From Dipteris shenzhenensis (lineage: Eukaryota; Polypodiophyta; Polypodiopsida; Gleicheniales): a stretch of 64,000 nt of DNA. Numbering within the stretch: the first letter of the stretch is position 1; the number at the start of each line of letters is the position of its first letter. The notes beneath the pieces are model-generated. The model searched no databases. It was given only the letters and a program-made list of their open reading frames with translations, and was not told the DNA's origin. A program made the translations under genes and the position numbers. Positions 1-12,177 of the stretch are shown here, piece by piece. The DNA lies in assembly GCA_047967505.1 (NCBI GenBank), contig CM106539.1. One strand, given 5' to 3'.

Positions 1-1104
1 TAGGAACAAACTTGTATCCTCTTCAACATCCATAAAGCTGAAACAATATAGGAGATTGCAGGTCAGACCTTGTGTGGGATAAATGTGATGCAGCTCAAGA
101 GACCAGGCTTTGAAATGCTAGAAGCTGAAGACTAGTCTCCATCATGATATCTCGTGATACTCTATTGCACTATAAGGAAATGCCAATACAAAGAAGAATG
201 ACCTTATCAAGTTCTTATAGAAACAGCATTGCGCAAAAATCCAAGTATAATCTACAGAAGATCTATTAAAATTTGTTCCAAATAGTGATACAAAAATTTC
301 CCTCTTGCGCCTATAGAAAAACAAGCTCTCTCTTTGAAACATGTATACAAATTCGCCTAATACTTGGACAATAAAGTCTAGTAAGACATCAGATGATCAT
401 GGTACATTGATTTCTGTTTAATGAAATCATATCTTCATCTATTGAAACAATTGCTCCGCCTGTCTTAAAAATTGCTTTGCTCTACATGTAAAGTATGTCC
501 TTGCATGCAGCTGCTCCAACTGACATATGCAAGAAGCATAATGTATGTACTTGGTTCCTTCAATTTTGGCCATTTACCTACACATCCTTCCAAGAAACAA
601 GAGACTAGTAAGGAAAGAGAATCTTGCTTCTTTGTAATACTAGGGTTGCAGAGGAAAATATTTGATGGATTTTGTTTCAGAAATTTTGGGTGTCCTCCTT
701 TGTAGAAGTGTGAGCACATAGTTGCAAAGCATGGTAACAGCACCGTACATGGGGAAACACACCATTGACACACATTTAGAGAGAGATAAAGACAATTCAA
801 ACAATGGAGAAACATTGTAAGAATTGGATCTTCACCATCATTGCCAATTTTTTTCCAAACATGTAATTGTATATACAGTGTGTGTGTGTGTGTGCACGTG
901 CACACATGTGAGTTTGAGTGTGACCCTGAGTGTGCATGCATGCATATGTTTGTGTGTGTGTGTGTGTTTAGAGAGAGAGAGAGAGAGTTTATTAAATGTA
1001 TTCGGAAGACCAAAGGGTCTATGAGACTAAAAGAACATGATACAATGAGCTGATGGGTGGAGCCTGTGGGCATCAACCCAATGATGAATATTAAATTTTG
1101 GAAT
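1..1104. other. Left edge, no recognisable gene
   Basis: I see no conserved domain or convincing exon on either strand. The longest open frame (minus strand, about 465-1076) is rich in His and Thr because it crosses the TG/GA microsatellite near 880-986, so I treat it as chance. If the kinesin gene further right continues leftward, this stretch could be intron or flank; nothing seen decides it. Confidence 0.5.
880..986. repeat. TG and GA microsatellites
   Basis: Two TG runs (near 880-894 and 950-966) flank a GTGTGA-rich spacer and are followed directly by a GA run (near 969-986). This is plain simple-sequence repeat. Confidence 0.85.
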
Positions 1105-1500
1105 TAATCCAGCTGCTCCTTCCCACTCTAGCTGCTGCTAGCTTCTCCCTTCTCTCTCAGCCAGCCCCTCCCCTCCTCTCAGCCTCCTTGCCCACCCTCT
1201 CCTGCTGCCCCCTCACCTGCCATCTCCCTCTCCCCTCCCGGATGTCATCCCCACTCCCTCCCCCACTACCCTCAGCCCTCTCCCCCACCACCACCATCCC
1301 CCGACCTGACCCCTTCTGTTCCGTAACCCCCGTCTCCCACGCCCCCTTGCCCCCGCCCCCTCCTCTGCCCCTCTTTCTTCCTCCCCCGGCCCCCTCACCC
1401 TCCTCCACCCCTTCATTTTCCTCTCCCTGCCTCCCTCCCTATTCTCCGCCTCCCCCTTCCCTCCGTCTGCCTCCCCTTTCTCCTACGCCCCTTGGGATTC
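1105..1500 (+). promoter_or_regulatory. Pyrimidine-rich 5' region of LINE-A
   Basis: Almost pure C/T sequence precedes ORF1. LINE-B has the same kind of tract (4734-5340) in the same place, so it is a shared part of this LINE family and probably holds the internal promoter. It reads as a long Pro/Ser/Leu frame, which I take as compositional. Confidence 0.5.
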
Positions 1501-1540
1501 TTCCTCTAGCAGCAAATTCGAGAGCGGACAGAGATTTATT

Positions 1541-2670
1541 GTGTTTGAGTCGGCCTTCTCACTGCGATTGGCGATGGACCATTCGTCAGCCAATCCTCGT
1601 TTGCGTCCACCGGCCGCCGCGAAAACAATTAAGATTTCGAAAGACGAGTTGCAACAACTCCAAAAAGACACAGATCGGGAGAGTTCTACTTCACTCTTCA
1701 CTCACATCCATGGGTCCCACCATTCTAGGCTACAAGCCAGGGAATGGATGCTCGCAGCTTTACCTAGAGACCTTGCATAGCACCTCACAGATGTTTGTTT
1801 GCTTGGTCGAGGCTTCTTCCATGTGGTTTTTGATTCTCTAGATGCAGCAGGTACAGTGCTCAAGGCTAGTCCCTTGACACTGAGCTATAGGAGGATTTTC
1901 GTGACGCCCTTCACATTCACTCTTCATCAGATTCCCCAACCTCCCATAGGTTTATCATCGACTCTTATCATCCATTGGACCCGTGGTCACCGTGATCCCC
2001 ACTCTACTTGACATGCCTTCTTCAGCAGCTAAGGCAGTCAGATTAGATGGGGTGCCACATGTTAGGGTCATTGTCTCGGACCCTAACATCACGGATAACC
2101 ACATCATGCTTCAGCATGCAGATGGTTCATTCTTCAGGCAGAGAGTTGACATCGCTGGGAGACAGGTCCAATGTAGGATTTGCAGGACTCTTGGGCAATT
2201 TGCCAGAGATTGCTCAAGAAAAAAGAAAAGACCTAAATGATCTACGGGTGCAGCGCCTCATGGCACTACCTTGGCGGCACATATTCCACGTCCTACTACT
2301 TCTTGTGCTACTGGACCTTCCACCTCTCGCCCAGGACCTTTGGGTACAGCCTCTCGTCCTGGACCCTCTTCTTCAGCACAACCATGACCTTCAGCACGTC
2401 CTATTCTTGTTGTCCCTCGTTGGGTGCCGGTCTAGTTGGTGTCCCCCCTCCTCTTCAAGAGGGTACTCTTGGTGCCACAAACCCTTTTTCCTTACAGGCA
2501 GGCATCATCCCTGTCTTGGTTCCTAGTGATGATGTGGTTGCCCCTGTCCCCTTAGGTGGTTATCAGGAGGGGCTACCACTTGTGGAGAGAGTCAGTGTTG
2601 ACTCCCAAAATATTGCTCCTCCGGACCATCCACCTCGGGACCAAACTCTTCACTTAGGAATTCCTTCATA
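1541..2670 (+). pseudogene. LINE-A ORF1 (RNA-binding protein) remnant
   Basis: The N-terminal region (about 1541-1850) matches the equivalent part of LINE-B (5400-5710), including a shared segment around a KDELQ motif and a VCLVE motif. A retroviral-type zinc knuckle lies at about 2172-2213, spaced C-x2-C-x4-x-x4-C, with the usual His replaced by Gln. The reading frame shifts several times. In plant LINEs this protein coats the element RNA. Downstream to 2670 the frame is Pro/Leu-rich, as in an ORF1 tail. Broken and not functional. Confidence 0.65.
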
Positions 2671-2894
2671 GTCCTGGCAGACTTGGAAGAGTTCGAGTTA
2701 GAGGAGGAGTTTGTATCCTCTACTTTTGGGGAGCAAGTGATCGGGATGCCTTTTGACAGAGATTCCCCATCAGCAGGTGTGGGAGTGCTTTCCCTAGTTC
2801 ATTTCCCTCCTCTTGATAGGAGAAAATTTTCCCAGGAGAGGGTTGTCTCCGCTACCAGGTCGTGTAGGATTTTTCATCCAACCTCTTCCTCTCG

Positions 2895-3930
2895 TCGATA
2901 AGGATTGTCAGTTGGAATGTTCAGGACCTCAGAGGTGCGCCGATCGCTGCCGTAGGTAGCTGATTCATAACCAACTTCATCTAGGTGTTACTGGGGGTCC
3001 CATTGATATTCTTATGCTTCAGGAACACAAACCGGATGTCAAAGTTTGTGTCAAGTCGGGCAAGCTTCTTTCAGGTCATACTTTTTGGAGACCCGCCTCA
3101 GGCACCAGCGGGGATACTTGCATTTTTGTCTCTTCTTCGATGCTCCCCTTGGTGATTGGACATGGAGTCATAGTCCCCTCTAGAGCTCAGGATCATTCTT
3201 TTCATTGGAGGGCATAAGGTTGGCTTTTTAAACCTGTATGCCCCCAATTTGAGAGGGGATCATGTCCTTCTATGGAAGGAGCTGCTTTCTTGGTCCCCCA
3301 TTACAGAGTCTTGGATTATTGGGGGTGATTTCAACATGGTTGAGATGCCCGCAGACAAAAGAGGGGGTAGGGAAGGTGGCATTCACTCCATAGAGAGAGC
3401 AGTCTAGGATGCCTTCCTATTTCAGTTCAGTGGCAGAGACGTTTGGTACGATGATGCCTTTCACACTCAGCCACGATCACTTCTATTTTCTTGGTTGAAC
3501 AGGAGGTTGCAAATGCTTATCCATGCACGGATAGATAGATTTTATGTGGATGATTGGGCTCTAGATAGGTGGGACAGTATGTATTAGCACTAGGGTGTCC
3601 ACTTCAGACCATTTTCCAGTTGTTTTGATGATTTCAGAGCCTCGTGTGAGAGGCCGCTTTGCCAGTATCAAGATTCCAGATGCATTTTATGCAGAGGAGG
3701 GCCTCCCAGAGGCAGTGTTATGGATTTGGGTATCTCACATGCAGGGTGGGCAGCTATCCCCTTCATATGTAGCCGCTGCCCTCTCTAATATTAGCGGCTT
3801 CTATCATTCAGTTGCTCGTGTCAGAAGAGGTGAGATTCTCAGGCGAGAGATTGGTATCCGCCAGCCGCAGCCGGCAGCTCTTCAGAGGGAAGAGCAGAAG
3901 AGGCCTAGAGATGCTTGGATTTAAGAGCGC
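2895..3930 (+). pseudogene. LINE-A endonuclease domain (ORF2 N-terminus)
   Basis: Apurinic-like endonuclease motifs appear in the expected order: IVSWNVQDLRG (about 2900-2935), LMLQEHKPD (about 3010-3040), GGDFNMVE (about 3320-3345) and SDHFPV (3604-3621). These are the metal-binding and catalytic blocks of the L1 EEP endonuclease that nicks target DNA. The frame is broken by a TAG (near 3404, where TGG is likely) and by frame changes. It continues into the linker with the 177-bp repeats and then the reverse transcriptase. Confidence 0.8.
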
Positions 3931-4080
3931 CTTGCTCCAGCAAGGGATCTCTAGCAGTCACTGTTAGATTAGAGAGCAGAGTATGTCTTTCATGCTGGAG
4001 AGTCATTTTGGACTCAGATTGGAGGTAGATTCAGCAAGCAGTTCTTCTCTACTATTGGCCCCAGACATAGTAAGGAGAGT

Positions 4081-4611
4081 GTTTCACAGCTTGTTTACTC
4101 AGATGGGATTCTACAAACACATCCAGATGCCATTTTGTTGGTAGCTACATATTTTTATGCCACCCTTCTCACAGCAGATCGTGACACACAGGCCAGAGAT
4201 GATGCTAGGGTTACTATTTGGCAGCACTTACCTAGGTTAGTGATAGGAGATATGAGCGTTTCATAGCTTGTTTACTTAGACGGGATTCTACAGACACATC
4301 TAGATGCCGTTTTGCTGGTAGCTACATATTTTTATGCCTCCCTTCTCATAGCAGATCTTGACACACAGGCGAGAGATGATGCTAGGGTTACTATTTGGCA
4401 ACACTTACCTAGGTTAGTGACAGGAGATATGAGCGTTTCACAGCTTGTTTACTCAGACGGGATTCTACAGACACATCTAGATGCCATTTTACTGGTAGCT
4501 ACATATTTTTATGCCTCCCTTCTCATAGCAAATCTTGACACACGGGCCAGAGATGATGTTAGGGTTACTATTTGGCAACACTTACCTAGGTTAGTGATAG
4601 GAGATATGAGA
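4081..4611 (+). repeat. Three in-frame 177-bp tandem repeats in LINE-A ORF2
   Basis: Units begin at 4081, 4258 and 4435, each exactly 177 bp (59 codons), and differ by a few substitutions. The unit encodes a segment containing YFYASLLIAD and IWQHLPRL. The reverse transcriptase start (DVPFTNIEFRTALSALHKGK) follows directly. The array sits in the linker between endonuclease and reverse transcriptase. A length that is a multiple of three keeps the frame. Confidence 0.9.
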
Positions 4612-5389
4612 GTTTCACTGGATGTACCCTTCACCAACATAGAGTTCAGGACTGCTCTTTCTGCCCTTCACAAGGGCAAGTGTCCAGGGCTCAAATGACC
4701 CCTTCCTTTTTAATTGCTTTTGGGGACCAGATTGTGGCTGCTGCTCCTCCCCGACTACCTTGCTGCCCCCCCTCTCAGCCTCCTCTTGCCTCCCTCCCCG
4801 CCCCTCTCTCCTCCCTCCTCTCAGCCCCCTCCCCGCCTCTCCTCTCCCTCCTCCCTCAGCCCCTCTCCCCCTCCCCCTACCCGCTGCTCAATCCCCTCTC
4901 TCCCGCCTTCTATCCCAGTCCCCTACCCTGCCTTTCAGCCCCTCTCCCCCGCCCTCTTCCCCCACCCCCTACCCCCGCCATCCAACTCCTCTCCCCCTCC
5001 CCCGCTTCTCAGCCCCTACCCCGCCATCTCCTGTGTCCTCTACCCCCTCTCCCCCGCTTTCTACCCCCGTCACCGTCCTCGTCCCCATCCCCATCCCCGC
5101 CCCCGCCCCCTCAGCCCCCTACCACCGCCTCCTCCCCTCGCCCCTGCAGACCTCCTTCACCCCAAACCCCCCCTCCCCCGCCTCCCTCCTTCCCCCGCAC
5201 CCGCACACCCCCCCCGCCTCCCTCAGCTTGTTGCCCCCCCCTTCAGCTTGCCTCTCCCCTCCCCTCCTCCCGACATCCTCACCCTTCTCTCTCCATTCAT
5301 CCTCACCCTCCCTCTTCATCCCCTCCCCCTACCTGCACCCTCAATTCGGACCCTCTTCACCCTCTTCCTAAGCAGCTTGTTAGTCGGAC

Positions 5390-5950
5390 AGTGCCCAACA
5401 GTGTTCAAATCGGCCTTTCCACCCTGATTGACGATGGCTCTGATCCTCGTCCGCTTCCACCAGCTGCGAAAACCATCACATTCTCAAAAGACGAGTTGCA
5501 GAATCTCAAAAAAGATACAAAGCAAGAGAGCTTGACATCGCTCTTTGCTCGCATCCCACCCTTCCAGATTACAGGATGCTCGCCGCTCCATCTGGAGACC
5601 TCGCATGGCACCTCACAAATGTTCGTCTGCTTGGTCGAGGTTTCTTTCAGGTTGTTTTTGAGTCCCTGGATGCAGCAGGTACAGTGCTTCAAGCCAGTCC
5701 TTTGGCACTGAGCTCCAGGAGGATTTTCTTGACACCTTTCTCATTGGGCTTTGACCTTGTGGAGAACTCTTCCTTAGATTCCCCGGCCTCCCCCAGGTGT
5801 ACCATCGACTCTTATCTTCCATTGGAGCTGCTTTCAGGATGGTCACCGAGACCCCCCCCTTCCCGGGATGCCTTCTTCGGCAAACAGAGGCAGTAAGATT
5901 GGACGGGGTACCACGTGTTAGGGTCATTGTCACTGACATAACCTTACGGT
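5390..5950 (+). pseudogene. LINE-B ORF1 fragment
   Basis: This is homologous to LINE-A ORF1: both share the KDELQ segment and the VCLVE motif, with many substitutions between the copies. It ends near 5930, before the zinc knuckle, where the internal deletion joins it to late ORF2 sequence. Confidence 0.65.
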
Positions 5951-6504
5951 TACACCCTCCTCTCGTGAAGAAATAGACGGGCAGCCAGTTATGTGGAATG
6001 AATCCATATTGGATGAACATGGCAAATCACTGGGCGTGTCACATTATATGCAGTGGTCTAGATGGGAGAGGGGACCTGCTTCCACTATAGGTGCTTGGAA
6101 GGCTTTTAGACAGCTTCCAGAAGATTAGAGACTCTTATCAGTTGGCCACCTCAGAGGGAGTGCATTCAGGATGCAGCAGATAGAGGCAGCCATACCAGAA
6201 GAGTGGATAGATACAGATGACTTACTGATCACAGAGTCCACTTGTTTTGGGAATCTTTTCGGGGACGGGTGTCCCTTTACAGGTCATTGCCTTGCGGGAT
6301 GCACATGAGGAGACCCTTGTCTTTGATGTTCAGTTGGGAGGCAGACTTCTCAGACGACAAATGATATTCTTTTGTAGGTTGTCTTCCAGTCTGTTAGGAA
6401 TGCAGGGTACATGGAGTGAGGCACGGATTCACAGTGGTATCTTGATCCTGACCTCGTTCTGTTGGCACTTGGGTCTTGGAGACTCTGGTTATATGGTGGT
6501 TCTC
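5950..6504 (+). pseudogene. LINE-B ORF2 C-terminal fragment, left part
   Basis: This aligns base by base with LINE-A at about 23670-24215, including the stretches around GGGAGAGGGGACCTGC and TGGGTCTTGGAGACTCTGG. It stops at the Gypsy-A insertion (target TTCTC, 6500-6504) and resumes at 21354. Confidence 0.75.
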
Positions 6505-6976
6505 TATCACGGGGGCGTGAAATTCTAAGTACTTTAATGTACTACAAGACCGTGACAACTTTGGTTTTAAAAGTCCAGGCATGGGCTTAATAATGTGTAA
6601 TTAAACGCGGCATGGTGCCTAGCACAAAAGCGTAATCAATCCCTAGGCCCAAAGGCATTCCAAGGAATTAAAAGAGTGGTTGTTGGGAAATGATGATGTG
6701 GCATTTTTAATGGGCCCCCTAGAGGGCCATGTACCTTCAGTGGCCCCCCCTAGAGTTCCAGGTGGCTCTAGTGCCTTCTACATGCTCCTTTGCCATTCCT
6801 GGACCTTCCTGGGCCTTCTAAACTTCACATGTGTGGTTTTCTCTCTCATCTTCTCCCTTTGTTGAGATTTTGGACTGGTTTTTTAGCTTCCTTCAGCTGA
6901 ATTCCGTTTTTCTTCATAACTCCTCACCTGTTTGGATTCCTCGACTTCCGTTTGGCCCGATGGCCTCCCCTCTGCC

Positions 6977-7347
6977 AATCAAAGGGCAGATGAGTTAGCT
7001 ACTCAAGCCATTGTAGTAAAAGATTGGGGGGTGGTTTCTTTGGTAGACACTAGATGGCCAAAATTGCAAGATGTTCAGCAATATGTGGAAGAACGCATGT
7101 TTCCTCGAGGGTTAACTCCACAATAATAGAAGCAGAGATTGGTAAGGAAGGCTTGTCCCTATACTAATGTTGATGAAATTCTTTATAAATTGCCAAAATT
7201 TGATATTTTTTATTTGGCATTGGTATTGTTTTCTTCTATGTTTGATAAGAGTTTGAGTATCAAGTGATAGCCTAGCGGCTCTCACTTATTTCTATTTTCT
7301 AAGATATTGTATGGGATTGCGAGGATGACTGGAATGGATCATTGTAG
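6977..7347 (+). pseudogene. Gypsy polyprotein fragment inside the 5' LTR
   Basis: Present only in the 5' LTR. It translates to a piece with NQRADELATQ, then a Trp-Pro segment ending in FPRGLTPQ, then after two stops KQRLVRKACPYTNVDEILYK. That order and spacing resemble the linker from the end of RNase H to the start of integrase in non-chromovirus Gypsy elements; Gypsy-C at the right edge has a comparable linker (LTRDQRKKLV, then GVLYK). Gypsy-A's own polyprotein does not match it, so it seems to come from another element. Confidence 0.5.
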
Positions 7348-8276
7348 TGCGTTTGGTAGAACGGGCAGAGCTGAGCACTTCTTTTGCTGGTCGAATTTGC
7401 AAAAGTGACTTTTTCTGGACCTTTTTGCTTCTACTGCCTCTTGGGCCTCTCCTCTTGCAAAGCTATAGCTTTCTGTTGAATTTCGCGTGGTCCCACACGC
7501 TGGTTGACTGATTTTTCTCAGTTTTGGAGCACTTTCTGACGATGAAACTTCTCCAAAACCTTCTCAATGCATTCCTATCTGAAGCACGCTTCTTTTGAGC
7601 CCAAGAACTCCCATTTCTTCGCGACAGAAGTGCTTCTTTTCGCATTTTTCAGTGGAATTCTTGCTGGTCGGCTCTTGTAAATGCTCTTTCTTCATGCCTT
7701 TGCACTCCTCTTTGGCTGAGAATGCAATTGGGCATTGGCTACTATGTCCTCTTGGCGATTGAGGACTTGGTTTGAGTTTTCAAGGCTTGGTGAGTTGTGA
7801 TTTTGCTGCTGCAATTTCTTTTTGCCATAAGCTATTGGTTGGCCTCGTGTGCCGCCTCTTTCTTGGCTCACAAGTGCCCAGGCAGTGCTACATGAGTCAT
7901 TCTTTGGTTGGGTACTTTGCTGATTTTATTTTGGAGCTTTGAAAAGCTTTGTGAATGCCATCTGGAAAACACTCAAAGAGAGTGCAGCTGGAGTGCAGTG
8001 TGATTGCATCTGGACAGCCAATGGAATTGCACTCGGAAAAGAGAATGCCTTTGGGTTGAGCCTATGGGTTAAGTGCACTTATGTGATGGTGTTCTATGCT
8101 TGAAAGCCTTGCGAAGGCTTAGTGAATCGGGACTGCGTGCTCACTTGCAGGGAAGGTCTCCCAGATGCAACTTGTAATCATTTCACTGTGAAATATAAAG
8201 AAATAGCCAAAGGGGCGCCACGGTGTTTGGGGCCAATCAGGTGCACTTGTCCATGTTTGTTGAGCAGGGGCATTCT

Positions 8277-8628
8277 TGTTGAGATATCGAGCTCCACTCG
8301 CGACATGCCAGGGTGACCGTTGTGCATTTATGTCACCGACTTGTTAGCTGCAGATGCGGTTGGTACACCGCCCACGAATAATAGCTGGATGACAGCTATC
8401 CTTATCTACTCTAGTTTGTGGCTCAGTTAGTATGCCACCTTAGTTAGCTGGGTTTGGTTTGAGACCCACATATAGGGTTCTTCTATTTCTTTGTACTTGA
8501 GTTCTTTTGGCTTTCACAACTAAGAAGAGGAAAACTGTTTTCAGCCTCCACCTTTGTGTGTATTCCCCCATTGTGTATGTGAGAAAGTTGCAAGTGAGAC
8601 TCCTTCCCTCTCTCCCACTATCTTCACA
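8277..8628 (+). repeat. Copia-A 5' LTR
   Basis: 352 bp, TG...CA ends. A TATA-like ACATATAGGG near 8466-8475 would suit the promoter. It is nearly identical to the 3' LTR: the differences are a missing AT in the TTATAGC context and three transitions. Confidence 0.95.
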
Positions 8629-8641
8629 TGGTATCAGAGCC
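8629..8641 (+). other. Copia-A primer binding site (tRNA-iMet)
   Basis: TGGTATCAGAGCC starts directly after the LTR. This is the complement of the plant initiator tRNA-Met 3' end, the usual primer for Copia minus-strand DNA synthesis. Confidence 0.95.
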
Positions 8642-9157
8642 TTGTTCGTGGTAAGGAGCTCAAGAAAGCAAACCAAGTTCGCGGTGTCCTGGTAAGAGGA
8701 CCAGTGTTGCTTTCCTATTTCGAGTTTGGGGAGCAAATCTTTGCAGGTAGCACAGCCAGAAGTGCAAGAGTGCACTGTCTCAGATTGAGACGCCCTTCGC
8801 GGTGTGGCGAGAGCACAGTACATGCTGCGGGAGGGGAAGAAGCCCTCGTTGACTTTATTTTTCTGATTTGAGGCCATTTCGGGCCCCGTTTTGAAGGCGG
8901 AAGTTCTTCGCAGGCACTCAGAAAAAGGCCCTGTTTTGGCTGTGCGACCACTGCTCGGCTAGTCGATGAAAAGTTGCCGCAGAAATTGCATCGTATGCCT
9001 GTGTGCAGAGATATTGGGAGTTGCAGAATCATGCTTGTTGCCTGTTGATGCAAAATCGTCACTAGGAAGTGACTGTGTGGTGAAATACCACTTTCGTCAG
9101 TTTTGCAGATCTGCCCGTGTGAGGCAAAAGCTGTGTTTTTTGCACTGACAGAATATT

Positions 9158-10110
9158 TTGCAGTGTTCTGTAATGGCATCTGATTCCCTTTCACAGATTG
9201 TCACTGAAAAGCTTGACAAGAACAACTTCCAGGCATGGAAGTTTAGAATGACGAATTTCCTTATGGGAAAAGGCTATTGGGAGTTCATAACAGGAAATGA
9301 AGAAGAACCTGTTCTTCCTAATGTTCCCAATCAACAGGAAATGCAGGCATTTAAAGGATGGCATGAGAAAGCCAGAAAAGTTATGTACTGGCTGTCTATC
9401 AGTATTTTGGACTCTATGATTGTGCATATTCAGGATGCAAGTACGCCAAAGGAGGCATGGGATACTTTGGCGAAAATGTACAGCACAAATACGCAAGCCA
9501 GGAAAATGCAGCTCAAACAGGAGTTGCACAATGTTGCAGAGAGAAAATTTGAGCATAAATGACTACCACATGAAGGTGAAGAAAATTGCAGATGCACTTG
9601 CTTCCATTGGGTCGCCAGTGTGACCTTGAATAGTCTAGGAAAGGATTATGCACAGTTCCAGACATCCATTGCCGTCCGTGAAAAATTTCCTGATTTTGAA
9701 GAGTTGTTTGCTCTTCTAATTTCTGAAGAGCAGAGAAATGGGGGTGCATCTTCCTCGGGAGGAACTTCAAAAGAAACTGTCTTCTACTCAAATGCTGGAA
9801 GAGGTAGAGGCAGAGGTAGAGGAGGCCGATCTGCAGGCCGTGGTAGAAATTAGAATATGTAGCAAAATCAAGAAAACCAGTCCTATGCAGGAGGACGTGG
9901 TAACTCTAGAGGCAGGGGGAGCCAAAGAGGCCGTGGTGGATGGCAGAGAGGCCAAAATGCAAACAGCAATGTTGAATGCTACTATTGTGGTAAAATGGGT
10001 CATATGGCTAAGGACTGCTACAAAAAGCAGAATGACATTATGAATGGAAAATTGCAGCAAGGCAATTATGCATCTTCCAGTAGACAGGGTGATGACAGAA
10101 ATGAGCATCT
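9158..10110 (+). pseudogene. Copia-A gag remnant
   Basis: The N-terminal part (from 9158; the Met at 9173 is the more likely start) has the Copia gag signature LDKNNFQAWKFRM followed by MGKGYWEFI. The frame changes near 9540 and again near 9618. An RGRGRGGR stretch near 9810-9845 is followed by two TAG codons (9851-9853, 9860-9862) in a Gln/Asn-rich run where CAG is likely. A canonical CCHC knuckle, CYYCGKMGHMAKDC, lies at about 9976-10020. Gag packages the RNA into virus-like particles; this copy could not make intact gag. Confidence 0.9.
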
Positions 10111-12160
10111 ATTTATGGTGCAGCATATGACCAATTCTGTGACAAGTGCAGAAGAACGAAATGATGTGTGGTATGTTGACTCAGGTGCTTCAAACCACAT
10201 GACAGGTCATGCAGAATGGATGCAAGATGCAAGGAAAATGAAAAAACCAGGATTTGTGGAGACTGGTGATGATACTGCACATCCTATTGTGCAGATTGGT
10301 AAAATTCCTTTGTCTATGCAGGATGGGAAAAAGAAATACCTATCCGATGTATTTCATGTCCCAAACATCACCAAGAACTTGGTTTCTGTTGGTCAAATGG
10401 TTGAGCAGGGCTTGCAGGTCAGATTTAATCCTCATGGATGCTTTGTTGAGGATATAAAAAATAACGGTCGCTTGATAGCAAAAGGAAAGAAGAAGGGCAG
10501 GATGTTTACGTTGGATGCGGACATGCCTGAATTGAGTGCAGCAATGTTTGCACATAGGACCGGTGTAGTTGCAGATATTGATATCTGGCACAAACGCATT
10601 GGTCATGTTAATATACAGCGACTTAAATCAATGCAAGCCCAAAATATTGTTGCAGGATTGCCTAAATTCAAGGTTGCAGAAATGCACAAGGTTTGTGAAG
10701 CCTGTCAATTTGGGAAACAGGCAAGGAAACCTTTTCCTAGGCATGTTCAAGAGAGTAAAAAGCCATTGGAATTAATCCACTCTGATGTGTGGACTACTAA
10801 AGCTGCATCTATTGGAGGTTGTCACTATTTTGTCACATTTATTGATGACTTCAGCAGAACACTTTAGGTGTATTTTATAAAAAAGAAAAGTGAAGTGTTT
10901 GGGCACTTCAAAGCTTTTAAAGCTATGGTTGAAAAAGAAACAGGCCTGCAAATAAAATGCCTAAGGTCAGATGGAGGGGGAGAGTACCTCTCAAATGAGT
11001 TTGCAAGGTTCTTGCAGGAGCATGGTATAAAGCAGCAATATTCATGCAGTCATACCCCACAGCAAAATGGAATTGCAGAAAGGAAAAACAGGCATATTGG
11101 AGAGGTATCTCGGGCCATGCTAAATGAAAAAGATCTACCAGATTATTATTGGGCTGAAGCAGTTGCTACAGCAGTTTATATAATGAACAGGACTCCCACT
11201 GCAGCAATACATGGCATGACACCAGAGGAGATGTATACTGGTAGGAAACCAGACATTTCTCATTTGAAAATTTTTGGTTGCATTGCCTATGTTCATGTGC
11301 CACATGAGTTGAGGTCCAAGTTGGGATCCAAAAGCTGAGAAGTGCGTATTTATTGGTTATTCTCTGCAGCAGAAAGGGTATAGATGTTATAACCCTTCTA
11401 CACGTAAGTTCACAGTGAGTAGAGATGTTGTTTTTGATGAGATGAGCAGCTGGTATAAACCAGTAAATGTAATGATTGATGTAGATGCACAAAATGGTAA
11501 TGCTGCACAGAATTCACAGCAGCAATCACAAAATATTAGTGGACCTGGAGTGTCCTCTAGCAGTGGTTCACATACTTCGCCATGGACAGGCAGATTGAGA
11601 TCAGGAGAATCTCCTCAAAGCAATGCAGAGAGTGGTATGTAGGTATCACGAAAAGGAAAAGAGAAGGTAGATCAGCCCATGTTTGATGTGAATGCAGGTC
11701 ACTCTTATGTGGATGGTGAATCCAGTGGCTCAGAACAGAGCATTGATGATGAGTTGGGTATTCCTTCTGTTGTTACACCTGGAGTAAGGAAGACCAGGGA
11801 TGTTTTGAGAGCACCTGGAAGTGAGCCTATTTTGCGCAGGTCTACCAGGGTTAGGTATCCTGTGGATAGGCTGAAATATGATGGATTTACAGCCATTCAC
11901 TATGCCTATATGGTCAAAGTGATACAGGAACCAGAACCCACTTCTTTTGAGCAAGCCATGGGAAATGAAAAATGGAAGAAAGCCATGGATGAAGAAATGG
12001 ATGCCTTGGAAGCAAATGCTACACGGGAATTGGTACCTTTGCCTAAAGACAAGAATGCAATTGGCTGTAAGTGGGTTTATAAGATCAAGCACAATGCAGA
12101 TGGTTCTGTGAATAGATACAAGGCAAGATTAGTTGTCAAGGGGTATGCACAAGATTAGTT
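9995..12160 (+). pseudogene. Copia-A protease-integrase-RT start
   Basis: The protease carries WYVDSGASNHM (near 10171-10203; catalytic DSG). The integrase zinc region has WHKRIGHVN and a later CEACQFGKQ (10585-10720). The catalytic core has HSDVW, FIDDFSR and, after a TAG at 10865-10867 (probably TGG), the SPHTPQQNG-like block and GIAERKNRHI. The frame breaks near 11335 and at a TAG at 11641-11643. The RT start ([36 protein letters not shown]) ends in a 26-bp tandem duplication that shifts the frame. Confidence 0.9.
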
Positions 12161-12177
12161 GTCAAGGGGTATGCACA
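12126..12177 (+). repeat. 26-bp tandem duplication in Copia-A RT
   Basis: Two perfect copies, 12126-12151 and 12152-12177. The length is not a multiple of three, so the duplication creates an immediate TAG and shifts the RT frame. Confidence 0.95.

Noticed and set aside
465-1076. 203-codon minus-strand frame
   Set aside because: His/Thr runs come from the TG microsatellite; no domain, splice evidence or conservation is visible.
1098-1841. 247-codon Pro/Ser/Leu-rich frame
   Set aside because: The first two thirds are the C/T tract of LINE-A read as protein; composition alone explains it.
4680-5711. 343-codon Pro-rich frame
   Set aside because: It is the LINE-B pyrimidine tract plus an ORF1 piece; several frames stay open for the same compositional reason.
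6932-7126. Open frame with an RNase H-like ADELA motif considered as a captured host gene
   Set aside because: The order of motifs fits a Gypsy RNase H to integrase linker better than a host RNase H.
8629-8641. tRNA-like sequence at this and the other TGGTATCAGAGC sites
   Set aside because: Only the complement of a tRNA 3' end is present; these are primer binding sites next to LTRs, not tRNA genes.
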